From positions 416,501 to 480,500 of the forward strand of contig NW_026515548.1 of the NCBI RefSeq assembly GCF_014898815.1: a stretch of DNA of 64,000 nt, written 5' to 3'. The DNA is from Panonychus citri. Taxonomy: Eukaryota > Arthropoda > Arachnida > Trombidiformes > Tetranychidae. The position numbers and the translations under genes were made by a program. Each line of letters starts with the position of its first letter. Within the stretch, counting starts at the first letter, position 1. A model generated the notes under the pieces. It searched no databases, was not told the DNA's origin, and saw only the letters and a program-made list of their open reading frames with translations. Of this stretch, positions 34,388 through 46,800 are shown piece by piece.

Positions 34388-35196
34388 CTATTCTTCTTCA
34401 TTAGTCACTTGATTTTCATTCTCTTGCGCTTGTTTAGCGAAAAAAGCGGCCCGTTTTCGAGCTTTTTCCTTCTCTTTTGCCGCTTTCTTTTTGGCTTCTT
34501 TTTCTTTCTTTATCTTCTCTCTTTCTTGTTTTTCTTTTTCTAATTTCTCTTGTTCCTCTTTCTTTTCTTTTTCTCGTTTCTCTTTCATTTCTTGTTGTCT
34601 TTTTTCGGCTTCAGCTTCAGAGATTTTCTCAGCTCTGGTCTTCGTTCGGTTTACCAATTTGTCGTTGAAATTTCGTCTTTCTGCTGGAGTCATTAGTTGA
34701 TATCGGAAAGCATTTCCTCCATATGCAGTTTGTACATATTTCTTTGAGTGTTCCAAACCAGGGACAGTATAACCCGACGGAGTACGTTCAAGATTCCAAC
34801 TCGGATCAAGAATCTCTGGTTCCTTTTCTTCAACTTTCTCAGCTTGTGGTGGATCTTGTTGACCGAGTCCAATAGCTCCCATTCGTCCAGCCAATTCAGC
34901 GACTTCGGAAACCTTTTTATTGGTCACTTTCTTCTCATCCAACATTTCCCATTCAGTTTTTCTCTTTGCACCATCTCAAGAATATCATTCGATGCAAAGT
35001 TACACTCGACAATATGAGCTGCCATCAATTCACTTGGAATTCTATGTGAGGAAGAGAAAGGACAAATTTCGAGTTTTATAGTAGATTTTTGGGCACATTT
35101 GATCAAATGGATATCAAATCGTCTCGGGGCAACTCTATGGTCCGGATTATAAGGACATGTCATTAGTAATTCTTTACCACCTTTGAAGGTTGCCAT
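34388..35196 (-). CDS. CHHC zinc-finger protein, GTSF1/Asterix-like, paralog 2 (frameshifted)
   Basis: Two overlapping frames (35196-34924 and 34945-34388) make one protein related to paralog 1. The N-terminal part, MATFKGGKELLMTCPYNPDH, carries both CHHC fingers with the same spacing (C14/H20/H30/C34 and C45/H51/H61/C65). The second frame supplies EWEMLDEKK, the conserved GGNAFRYQLMTPAERR block and a basic coiled coil ending AAFFAKQAQENENQ, like AAFLAKQAQEQ in paralog 1. The frames differ by one base at an A-run near 34965 (plus TCAGTTTTTCTC); one additional A would join them in register with paralog 1, giving about 269 aa. It is intronless in the coding part. A leader intron (35372-35224, GTGAGT to GGTAG) is likely. 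Assembly error is more likely than decay because both parts stay open and conserved. Confidence 0.85.
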
Positions 35197-35912
35197 TGGT
35201 GTTGTTCGAGTAGGTCCGATAATCTACCAAAGAAGATCAAAAGAGAGAAAGAGAGTAAACAATTATTAGAATAATAAAAACAGATAAAACGATGTTCAAT
35301 GAATCAATTAGATCATGAAACTAATTCACTGAACAAAAAAACAATAACAATGGGATTCAAGTCGCGACTCACCGAGTAAAAGTCAGAGGTAAAAGGTTAA
35401 AACTAAAAATGAGTTGAAGAGATTGTCAGTAGTTGGAATAATTGTTGCAGGAAAAATCGATGAATTTTGTTTAATCACTTGATGATAATATCCAAGATTA
35501 AATTGTTTCAATTAATTTAAACCATTAAAATGAATCATTTTAAATGATTTACTTTTATAAAGATCAGAAAGTAATCGGATCGCCATCTGTTAATTGGAAT
35601 GGGAAACACGAGAAAAAGCTAATCACTAATTAAATTGTCAACAAGTAAATCAATCAATCAGATTGACTCTCGATTTGAATTAAACTGGTGCGTCAATTTA
35701 TTGACTAATTGTTCAATGTACTAGATCTTCATGCCATTGATTGTTGTTTATCTTCGAGTACTTTGTTAGTCTTTTTGGTTCATTGTTTTTTTATTGAATC
35801 TTTTTGTTTACGTTGGTAAGTGAAATTGTCTCTTGATAATTTTAATTGCTTGTTTGACTCTTGACAAGTGCTAATTGTTATTCTGTTTTCCTTTATCTTT
35901 TTTAGCACGACA
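35197..35912. promoter_or_regulatory. Divergent promoter and leader introns, GTSF1-like 2 / 3
   Basis: Paralogs 2 (-) and 3 (+) are head-to-head, about 715 bp apart. Both appear to have a 5' UTR intron ending just before the ATG: minus 35372-35224 (donor GTGAGT, acceptor GGTAG) and plus 35816-35905 (donor GTAAGT, acceptor CTTTTTTAG, 7 bp before the ATG). The remaining centre (about 35375-35800) would be the shared promoter. Confidence 0.5.
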
Positions 35913-36689
35913 ATGGCTACTTTCTTGTTTGATGGAGATGAGCTTCGAGAGTGTCCATACAACCCTAACCATCGTGTTCTATCAAAGCGATTACTCTCTC
36001 ATATGGGTAAATGTGCCAATGAACCTGGTGCTCCAGTTCTGGAAGTCTGTCCATTCAACTCTCTCCATCGTGTTTACCCTCATGAATATGCTGCTCACTC
36101 TGTTGAATGTCCAGATAATCGTCAAGCGATCCGAGAACTGCTCAATCCAGTTGCAAATCCTGTCAACTCTCAATCTAACAATCAACAATCAGAAATTGTT
36201 GATGATGAATGGGAATCCATCACCGATGATAAGTATCTATTGAAAGGGCTCGATGAGAAAGAAGAAGAGGTCGGGGGAAATGCTGCATTTTTACCTCAAC
36301 ATCATTTATACAGAAAGAAACCTGCGGAGAGAAAAAGATTGTACAACCAGCTCACTGAAGACGCGATCAGAAGAAAAGCTCAAGGCGAAAGAGAACAATT
36401 AACCGAAGAAGAAGCGTCAGAATTGGGTCTGTCTACCCAAAGAACGGATTACATAATAGACATCGATGGAGAGAGAACAGAAACTTCAGAGGAAGCGACT
36501 GAGCCTGAAATCAATTTGAATGCTGGGCCATCGGGACAACAAAGAACGACAGAAACAGACCAAGAGTCAGATGAAAAAGAAGTCAAAATTAAAAAGCAGG
36601 ATGAAGATGAAGATAACAAGGAAGAGGTTAAACGATTAATTCAAACCACTCAATTGGATTGTTTCAAATCCAGAGAAGTTCGTCGTTAG
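35913..36689 (+). CDS. CHHC zinc-finger protein, GTSF1/Asterix-like, paralog 3
   Basis: Intronless coding region of 258 aa starting MATFLFDGDELRECPYNPNH; the start is the ATG seven bases after a splice acceptor, not the longer frame from 35868. Two CHHC fingers: C14/H20/H30/C34 and C46/H52/H62/C66, the second shifted by one because of a Pro-Gly loop. The conserved mid-block GGNAAFLPQHHLYRKKPAER aligns with paralogs 1 and 2. The tail differs: instead of a basic coiled coil it is acidic (DQESDEKEVKIKKQDEDEDNKEE). The acidic tail and divergence suggest a distinct role from the other two copies. Piwi-pathway function is inferred from the fingers only. Confidence 0.85.
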   Translation: MATFLFDGDELRECPYNPNHRVLSKRLLSHMGKCANEPGAPVLEVCPFNSLHRVYPHEYAAHSVECPDNRQAIRELLNPVANPVNSQSNNQQSEIVDDEWESITDDKYLLKGLDEKEEEVGGNAAFLPQHHLYRKKPAERKRLYNQLTEDAIRRKAQGEREQLTEEEASELGLSTQRTDYIIDIDGERTETSEEATEPEINLNAGPSGQQRTTETDQESDEKEVKIKKQDEDEDNKEEVKRLIQTTQLDCFKSREVRR

Positions 36690-37016
36690 TTACGATTAAA
36701 TTTGGCAATATTTTTCATCTTTATCAATTGCTAATCCAATTAATCAGATCAAATTGTAAATTTATTGATCGGATCTCATATTTCCACTTATTTTCCATCT
36801 TAATTCTCATTGACAATAAAACGTTTTAAATTCAAAAGAAGCGCCACAAAGTCACGTGACTGTTTCACTTCCTCATGCGAAAGTTTTTCATGTTTATTTT
36901 GAAAAGCACATTTTTTGTTTCTGTTTCTCTCTCGCGACTCGTGTTTTACAACAAACACTTAAAAATTAAAAGTTTTCTATTTTTTTGTCAACATTGTTTA
37001 TCGACGATCCTAAATT
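36690..37016. promoter_or_regulatory. Spacer: GTSF1-like 3 end, fibrillarin promoter
   Basis: About 330 bp. An AATAAA at about 36815 probably ends the GTSF1-like 3 transcript. The sequence after it holds the fibrillarin promoter and leader, with a palindromic TCACGTGA E-box-like core at about 36855 (in AGTCACGTGACTG). No other structure was seen. Confidence 0.45.
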
Positions 37017-38263
37017 ATGGGTAAATTTGGTTAGTACTTGATTTCAATGTGTCTACTGATCAATCGTTTGGTCAATTTTATCACTTAAGTTGATTTTTCT
37101 GTTTTTAATTAAATTTCCCCCTTTTTTTGTTCATTTCAATTTATTAGAAGGACGTGGTGGTGGTGGAGGCTTCGGTGACCGAGGAGGTTTTGGGGGCCGC
37201 GGAGGTGGTCGTGGTCGGGGAGGAGGAGGTCGAGGAAGAGGATTTGGTGATCGAGGTGACCGTGGGGAGGGAGGTGGTGGCTTCGGAGGTAGAGGCCGAG
37301 GTGGGGGAGGTCGAGGCTTTGGTGACCGGGGTGGTGGTGGCCGTGGTGGTCGCGGAGGTTTTGGTGACAGGGGAGGTAAATTTGGTAAAAGTCCACGAGG
37401 TGGTGGTGGATTCCGAGGGGGAAGAGGTGGAGGAGGCCGTGGTGGCGGCGGCGGTGGAGGCGGAGGCTTCAAAGGTGGAAAGAAAGTAAGTAAAATTCAT
37501 CATGTTTAGTGCTGTTTTATTCAATTACTTCAATTTTACTTTCCTGTGTAATCAACTTTAGGTCATCATTGAGCCTCATTCAAGAATCCAAGGAGTGTTT
37601 GTTGCTCGTGGTAAAGAAGATGCTCTTGTTACCAAAAACTTAGTGCCTGGAAATAGTGTATATGGTGAAAAGCGAATTTCAGCCGAAGAAGTTGACGGAA
37701 AAGTAGAGTACAGAATTTGGAATCCATTCAGATCCAAATTAGGAGCTGCAATTTTAGGTGGTGTCGAAAATGTTTTCATGCCTCCCGGATCAAAGGTACT
37801 TTACCTTGGTGCCGCCTCTGGAACCACAGTCTCCCATGTCTCTGATATTTTAGGGCCCGAAGGAAAGTGTTATGCTGTTGAATTTTCCCACAGATCAGGA
37901 AGAGATTTATTAACTGTTGCCCAGAAAAGGAGCAACATCGTGCCGATCATTGAAGATGCTCGGCACCCACAGAAATATCGAATGGTCATGTCCATGACAG
38001 ATTGCATTTTCTCCGACGTCGCCCAACCCGATCAAGCGCGAATTGTGGCACTGAACGCACATCACTATTTAAAACCAGGAGGACATGTGGTGATATCGAT
38101 TAAGGCGAATTGTATAGACTCAACGGCTCCAGCCGAGGCGGTTTTCGCTAACACAGTGAAGCAATTGCAAGAAGAAAACATCAAACCATTGGAACAAATC
38201 ACTCTAGAACCTTACGAAAAAGACCACGCGGTTGTGGTTGGTGTATATCGACCTAACGAATAA
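37017..38263 (+). CDS. FBL: Fibrillarin (box C/D snoRNP 2'-O-methyltransferase)
   Basis: Nucleolar methyltransferase that modifies rRNA guided by C/D snoRNAs. Exons 37017-37029 (MGKF plus one base), 37148-37485 and 37562-38263 give 350 aa (human 321). Exon 2 is a pure Gly/Arg-rich (GAR) domain, longer than usual. Exon 3 is the methyltransferase: FVARGKEDALVTKNLVPG, VYGEKR, YRIWNPFRSKLGAAILGG, the SAM loop LYLGAASGTTVSHVSD, YAVEFSHRSGRDL, IEDARHPQKYR, SDVAQPDQARI, VISIKANCIDST and YEKDHAVVVGVYRP. Intron 1 ends in a tandem acceptor TAGAAG, so splice choice would add or drop one Glu in the linker. The minus-strand Pro-rich frames over exon 2 are shadows of the GAR repeat. Confidence 0.97.
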
Positions 38264-41200
38264 CTGACAATTATAATTTGGTTTATTAATACAAATAAGT
38301 GTCAACATTTTATTCAATAGAAAATTTAAATCTACTGAGTTTGTTACACGTGATTCTTATTGATTCTGATTGTCATTGATTTCCAATGACAATGATTACA
38401 ATTAAATCTAATTTACTAACTTAAGTTTCTTATGTCAATAAAATCAATTTGAACCAATATATTTGAAATAGAGTTTATTAGTAACTATTATTTAGAAGCA
38501 AATTTGGTAGCAGTTATAACTGAATTGTAGAGTTAACAAGAAACTTAATCGAAATTGAGTTAATCTAATTAATAATTTATATTAATTACAAAAGTTTCGC
38601 CATTATTACGATGATGATAAGATAATGAATGAAGATGAAGATGATCAACAGTATGATGCCAACAATGACTCTGAGCAATTTCAGATAATTATAATAACTT
38701 TTTTTCATAATAATAAATAAACAAGTTCGGTAGTTGCATTTCCATTGAACAAAAGATGGAGTCACGAACATCACAATTTATCAGAACTTATCATTAATCA
38801 GATAAAATTCAAGGCTGGGAATGAATTTTCTTCTCTTGCTCTATCCTAGGAATTAATGGTTTAGCCTTTTCTCTTCATTCTTCTCCTCCTTTATTTCCTT
38901 TTCCTCTGCATCGAAAAAGGGATCACCTTCATTTCTCTGGAAAGGAAGACTAAAGTAGATTCAGTTCTTGGATTCTCAGTAAACTGGAAACAATTGATGG
39001 AGCTCAGAATGAATAGTAAGAAAGAGGAAGAAAGAGGAAGACAAGATGATGATGAAAACGATGCCTGTAAATAAATAAAAAGAAACAAAGTGATTAGAAT
39101 ATATTTAATGCGAATCGACGAGTTAATCCGAGACGAACATGATCAAAGTTGGTGATCATCTAATCATTTCTTCAACTATTATTATCGTTTCAAATTAATT
39201 CAATTAGTGAGCGAAACTAAACCTTAATTGTAATTACGATGAAATTGATTATGTTTTTTGTTACAATAATTAATCACCAATCAAAATTAATTCTCATTTG
39301 AAAAGGTACTCAAGAGATTCTCAACTTTTCTCTTTCTACCAAATTAAATACTTGATCTTAATCTTGTAATTTTTAATCACCTCAAGTAATCACCAGTCTA
39401 ATTAATATTGTCAAATAATGGTTAGTGATTAATGTGTTAATTATTAAGGGTATTCAATAAGTTTATAGTTAATTAAACTTTTATGGTGAAAATTTTTCAC
39501 CTCTACCAGCAATTAGCCATTGGTGGTTGATTAAATTACTCTGGGATAATAAGATGAGCTAATTAGCCTTAAATTGTGAGAAATTTAATCTAAACATTGA
39601 AATTTGCAAGTAACAATTTGCTTCTCACATTTAATTAAACACTTTCAATGAAATGGAATTGATGAAATTTAACGAAAAACAATCAATAAGATTCAATGAA
39701 ATATTAGTTAAGGTTAAGACCATTAGAATCTTGATTATCATAATTATCCCATCAATTGCCGTGAATCACAATCACAATGATTGTAAGCACAAAAAAAGAT
39801 CTTAATCTCAATAATATAATTAATCAGCGTTGACTCGACAATTGACAAATGACATTTGATCAACGAAGGAAACAAAATTGATTATCATTGATTATCCATC
39901 TGCTTACCCTCATTATTATCACCAGAACTCGAACCATAAACTAAATTAATTTGGTTTGAATCGAAATGGGTTCGATATTTCATCATTAGGGTTAACAAAG
40001 TGAGAATTTGTTTCGAAAGTAACCAAAAGGTTCTGATTCATAATCAACAATCAACTAGCGTCCATATTTTATCATTAACTTTCAAATTGTTCTGTTGATG
40101 ATATGACAGAAATACTCATGGATTGAAATCACAACAATCAGACAAATGAATCAAAATTTATCTCCGTAATTGACTGACCATTACACCTCGTCCACATCCT
40201 TCGTATTTACCTGAAAAGGTAATAATTTTTTCCCAATTCTGTTTCATGGCTAATTGAATATACTGGAGGTTCTCGTAACATAATCATCAACATCTAAAGG
40301 ACTTAATGATTATCTATTACTTTATACACATTTCAACTGAATCTTTTATGAATAAACTCACTCTCTCAAACTGACCCACTTCAAACGTGTAAATAATAAA
40401 ACATTGAACATTAATACATAAGTGTGATGTTTAAAAGATAATCAGTTGAGTAGAAAAGTGTAGATTCATTTATATCAATCAAACGATTCGTTTTATCATT
40501 TTTCAATTTTCTAAACTATTAATATTTCGCTTTCACGATGAGAATCATGTCAGGTTGATTTAACTAAATTCTAGTGTGAAAAGTATAATAACTCAAGATT
40601 GTAGAATGTGAATAATATATTTACAATGAGAATGCTAAGAATGAGGATAAGGTGTCATAATATTAAAGGTTAATATCATGATGATGAAACAAATTATTCA
40701 TGCGAAAATTTCAAGTTATCATTTAGATGAAGATATAGAAAAGTTTATCAACAATCAAGTAACCTTTTCACTTGCCACCTTCAACCTCAATCTACTTTAA
40801 TCTCTCAGTGATAACTTTTTCTCCTGGTTAAATTTTCTGGTTAATTTTCATTTTCTACAATCACATTTCCAAATACACATAGAGAGAAGTATAATAGATT
40901 TAATGAAAAAAATTCGATGCTCAATGAATCAGAATAAGATGAAAATAAGATTGGAATAATCTCCATCTTCTTCCTTCTTATTTTCTTCTTGTCAAAAACT
41001 ATTTTACTTTTCCCCTGGAAATCCTTTTCTTCTCTTGGATTGATACAATTTTGTTTGGGTTTTTCACCGAGAATTCTGGGTTAGATGTTTTCTTCTCTTT
41101 CCATGGTAAATCTACTGAATGTTATCGTAATCTTCAGAGTAGTGAGAGATAAAGAAGAAGAGACTGGAAGATAAGGTATGATGAAATTGAGATTCATTGA

Positions 41201-43851
41201 AATAGAAGAAGAAAAATTTATTGTTTCAATATGATATTTTTTTTTTCTTCTTTTCCAAAGTTCAGCTAAAGACAGAATTAGTCATGAGAATGAAAAGAAA
41301 CATTTTTAAAGATGAAAATTCAGGCTCGCTGTTCATCAGAAAATGTGAAACTTATCCGGTTACCATGTTACTTTATTCTTAGGCTGATAATTTTTCTTCC
41401 CCTGAAGCTTATCATGCTAATATCATGTACTATTAACAGCTTAACCTATTCAAGGTTCAATGATTAGTCTGAAAGGAAATAGAATAGAAAATGAATCAGT
41501 TTCTTTTCAAGTGTTATGAGAAATACAATAATCACTTGCAAGATATCAGATCATCACTTGATATCAGAAATAATATGAAATCAAAGAAAAAAATTCGATG
41601 AGATTCTGAAAGGGAAAATGATGGAAAAATTTCTATAAAATTTTCTTTAATGTCTTTTCATCATCGAAGACTTATCACATGTTATCAGAATGTTATTATC
41701 ATGGTGAAAGTAACGACAATATATCATAACCGATTATCAACTGTCTCAATCAATGAACTTTTTTCATTGGACCAATTCATCAGGCAAACAAGGTGAATCA
41801 CCAATTCCTTGTAAATCAATCTATTTTTGATTCACAATTTTCAAGAGATAACTAATAAAACGATTCAGAAAGCCATTAAGTGCGATGATAAAATTTCATT
41901 GTAGGTGCTACTGACAATCGTCATTAACACCATATTTCATAAATTCAATTGCAGAAATAAGTATGAGAGTCAAGGAGCCACGATTAACAAAAAATCAGTT
42001 CAATTCAACGGATAGTCTGAAAATCTCATTGATTTTGACTGCGATGACAAAATCATTATCCTTCTTGTGTCTCACATGAAGAGAGGAGAGTCAATTTCAA
42101 TTCATTTTTAGTTGAATCCATGGAACTGTTTCCAATGGGCTTAACTCATGACATCCAACTGAATAAATGAGATTGATGAATCTGAACGAAACATATAAAC
42201 TGAAAAGTGAAGATCCTATTCAATGTAAGAGATACAATAATATTATTTCGCATAGATGCCAATTGATAACAATACCTTTTCCATAGAACTTTCTATTATT
42301 ACTCCTTTTACAGTCTATGTGCATTACAATATAATCTATTGCAAGTGGAAGTTTCTAACGATATAATATCCACAAGGGGAACAATTAAGGGATTTCCTAC
42401 TATTCGAATTGAGAAAAATTGAACGAACGAATGATTGTTTTTACTAAACGATCTAAACTTATTCTTGTTGAGTTCATGAAATATAATAAAACCAACATAT
42501 TAACGATTTGGTTAAAAGTTGTGTCGATATGAAACTTTGGTGAATTTTAAGATTACAACTTTTATCATTAGGATTATTTCATAATCTTCTCCATCAGAAG
42601 TTGACCTACTTAGATCAATATCATATATTCATAATCGAATAAAAGTTTCATCTCCATTATCGTATTTTATTTATCTTTATTGATAAGAGGGAAAAGAAAT
42701 ATCTATCTGAAGGTAGATCACTAGTACTTCAAGTAATGTTCAATAGTAACTGTCTGAGAAAGACTATCATGCTAATAAGATGATAATGTTGATGATAGTC
42801 CAGATAAACTTCATGGCGTTTTGATGAAAATTGACTAGATTATTATAAACTTTAATGTAACAGATCCAATGAGTTTTCAAAATACGAAAAAATCAAGGAA
42901 TTATTAATATTTTCTCTGTAAATTTGCCATATTCGTAAAGTTATTACCTGGAAAACATATTTCATGAGGAACAACCAATTAAATTCAATATTCAGGAATA
43001 AGAAACATTTCATCAATCCATTCCAATTAACTTGATTATTTTGCTATTTATAAGCGATCAATTTTGCTTTTCTTATTCTCATTGCTCTTGATGAATATTT
43101 ACTCTGAAAAATGGTACATCTTAATTAAATTATTTCCATGAGCAGATCAACGATAACGATGGTCAAGATAAAAGAGTAGCCTTCATGTAAGGTAAAACTC
43201 TGGACACACAATTTGCCAGAATTGAAAGTATGGGCTGATTATGAGATGACATTTAAATTGATTGATGGAAACATATTAATGACCCTCAACTGATACATCA
43301 AATCAGAATCAACAACGATAATGATTGATTCATTTAGAAATGAACACAATCAATGAAAAAAGTTCACAATGGCTAAGCAGTCATTAAATTATCCTCTTTA
43401 GCATGAATGAAATTCTGGGTTAAATTTTTACGTTCTCAATGAAATGATTGATTGATTAACTTGTCAGTTTGCTAAAATTTCAAATTCATTGGCGAATCAA
43501 CTTTTGATCAACCTTAATTAGAGTTTAACTGATAAATTCATCAACCCTCAGATTAATTATCTAATGAGATTAATTTGATTGTTAAATAGGTGATAATCAT
43601 TGGTTATGCAAACTAAGCAAAAAATACAAAAAATGATTTCATTATGATTTCAATTAACCTCAATTGAATTTAGAGTTGTTAATAATCACTTTCAATTATG
43701 ATTTTAATGTGCAATTAACTCCTATTCATATGATGATAAATTTGACAGTTTCTTTCACAATTTTGATGACAATATGTTTTACTTACATTAGTTTTCGTCA
43801 GAGATTCAAATTTGGACTGAGAACTTTATTTCCGTTTCCTTTTCCAACCTT
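38264..43851. other. AT-rich intergenic region, no gene recognised
   Basis: About 5.6 kb between fibrillarin and the last exon of the HOIL-1 homolog. No reading frame with family resemblance, RNA gene or clear transposon was found. Part of the right end should be the 3' UTR of the minus-strand HOIL-1 homolog. Confidence 0.5.
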
Positions 43852-46800
43852 CTAATGGCAGTAATTACATTTGGGATGACATTTTTGTCCATTTATCATA
43901 CATTTACAGCCTCCAGAAATATCACCTTTCCCCTGATGCGAGAAAAAAATGAAAATTTATTAATAACAATTGAAAAACTGATTAACCTGAAAAACAATCA
44001 AATGTTAACATTTGATTATATAGCAAATTTGTTCAGTGCTCGATGAGAGATTGAGTTTCTGATATTGTGATCAATGAGCTATCACATTTTGAGACATTTC
44101 CTGTGCTTCATAATCTCTCAGTTAATTCAGTTTAATTTTTGTTGAGGTGAATTTGCTTCTCATGAAATTTCATGAGAGAAAAAGAGATTTCCATGAAATA
44201 GAAGAGAGTGAAACGATATGATAGAAAGATGAAACATCCAAAGATAAATAGCATGAGAATAAAATGATTATCATGTTAAGCTGGATTAAATTAACTCCCT
44301 GTTAAGATACTGGGAGAGAGAAGAAAAATTCATGGAGCATTTCATCAGAATCAGTGTTAACGAATGTTATTGGTCCCCAAGATTAAAGCTACACTTTTGT
44401 ACAAGTGATGGTTCACTCTTTTGACATTAAGCTCAATCAAGTTGATCATAATCATGCTGATAATCAATAGGAAATCGTTATTGTCAATTTTATGTCGACC
44501 AAATCAAGTATAAAATTACAACCAGTAAACCACATCATGAGAATAAACATTTACTCCGAATCATTTAAAAGATTTACTTTAATCAATGAAACTGATCAAC
44601 AATCGAGATTTTTTATTCCACCAATTTCAGCAAAACATACATGATAAACAATCTAATTGGAAATAAATTACCTCACATCGAATTGATTCTCGAGCAAATT
44701 AATTTAAGAAAAGTTGCTTTTTGAAACTTTGCAGCTCCTTAATAAACATCAGAATCATATAAATAATTCATCATAATCAGGTTAATCTTTTTCTGGATAT
44801 TATCACAGGAAAATGATAATGGATAAATTATTAAATTGGAAGTGACAAAAATATACATTTCATTTGATAAAAGATAAATGTCTCCTCATGATAAACAACT
44901 GATTCTGAAAAAGTGATTTCATTAAATCATCTGATTTGCTGTTATAAAAATCCAACAGTTATAATTGAAATGGACAATGTTACACTGACCATAAACATTT
45001 ATCTGATTGTGTTTCAATGTTTAGACTTTTCCAAGATCAACTAATTGAATAAAATCATAATGTATAAAACTATTAGATATAAATTGAGATACAAACAATG
45101 ATCACAATCATTATCAGAATTATTCTGAAAAAACTCTTGAAGAAATAAAAGAAGCAAAAAAATGAATTTTTTTCGGTCAGATTTCTCAGATTGATTGAGA
45201 TAATGATGAGAAGTGACATTATGCCAACAGCATTAAATTGAATATTTAGCATTTGTACTGCAAATGATTGACACTCTCAGCATCTTAGTTAATATTGCAA
45301 CAATCGAGTTCATCATGGACCAATTTGTACAGTTTATCGTTGAATTGTTATGGAAAATAACATTCACCTTGAAAAGCTGTAATAATAAAAGTTGAGTTTT
45401 TTTGGTGATATTACATGATAAATGACATTTCAAGGATTGGGAGTGAAAAGTTAAATATAAATTGTTACAATCAATTGATTGTCATAAACAAAAAACACCT
45501 AAAAATTAACCAATCTATTTTCTAACATTATTAATAATAATAAACTATTTGGGTGTTTTCATGACTGTTATTTGTCCCTACGAAATTCACTCCACAATCT
45601 TTTCCTCCCTTAGAACTAACAAATTCATAATCAACTGTAATAATTCAATTTAATTTATCTCCAAGTTCCGAAAGCATGGTGATGATGGTATTATAAATCA
45701 ATGAAAAGCTTATAACCATTTAGTTTAATTGCTGTTTAACCTGAACATTTGTTGCTTAATTAATCTTGACGATTTTCAATATAAAAAGATTCACTTTGAT
45801 GAATTATTGGAAATTTAAATGATACCAATATATCATCATGGTTATGTAATTTTCAATGAAAACAAAAAGCCTAACAGTTGATGAATTGAAACTATTAACT
45901 GTTGTTCAATCATAACCATTGCAAGTGAATAATAGGTTGATACAAATGTTCATTTTCGTAAAAGATTCAACTGATTTGTGTGAAACAGTTCATGTTGGTA
46001 ATCGAGATTCACAATAAATTAATTTTATATTGTCCAGTTTCATCATGATACAAATTTTTCGAACAGAGCTCAATTTGAAAAAGTTTTCCTTTCCATTTAT
46101 TTTATTTCTGTAGTTCCATATTAATATCATGTGAGGCGAAAATTGAATCCAATTTGAAAAGAGTTTAGGAATTTGGACTGAGTGAAACGCTATAAAGAAA
46201 TGGAAAACGGTGACAGTGCAATTTTATCAATTCGATAGAATTTTATCTAAACTTGAGAATTTCAAATGAATATAAACTCGAAAACATCGAATGAAATTTT
46301 TTGAGAAGATGAAACGAGTTTCATGACAAAAAGGTTCGATTAATTTATTCAGTTCAGTTTATTCTTGCAATTGTTACCATAATAACAAGAAGATAACAAT
46401 ATTTATCAGATTATAAGTATAATAACCTGAGGAATTAGTAATTACCATTTCTAATAAAGCTTTTGAGGATAATAAGAGCTTTTCGTGAAGTAGAAAACAA
46501 AATTTAATCCAAAAAAGTTCACAAACGAAAGAAATTCGATTCTCTTAAAAAATAAGTTCTGACAAGTAAGAACATGAAAAATTCAATATCACGATGATTA
46601 CTGTGTGTCCTTATGGAGGGAGAAGGAGCTTTACTTGACAAGGAATTTCAATAAAAAGTTAAAAATCTATCAGAACTTATCCCTCTCTTATGAACTTTCC
46701 TTGAAAAATGGACATGATAAGAATGTCAATGGCTGGAGATTATTTTCTGAAACCTTTGATACTGAAACGTAAAGATACTTTCAAGAATCATCTTCATGGT

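Noticed and set aside
37131..37524. Long Pro-, Ser/Thr- and Val/Glu-rich frames over fibrillarin exon 2
   Set aside because: They are other-frame readings of the Gly/Arg codon repeat; fibrillarin is unambiguous.
40165..40230. Acceptor-like site followed by a Cys/Gly-containing reading (EGCGRG), first considered as the HOIL-1 last exon
   Set aside because: The phase is wrong and the HOIL-1 tail motif is absent; the true last exon is at 43852-43932.
43664..44046. Two overlapping plus-strand reading frames (63 aa each) resembling a membrane protein
   Set aside because: The opposite strand in this place encodes the conserved Cys/His-rich last exon of the HOIL-1 homolog with a correct acceptor and phase; the plus-strand frames are shadows.
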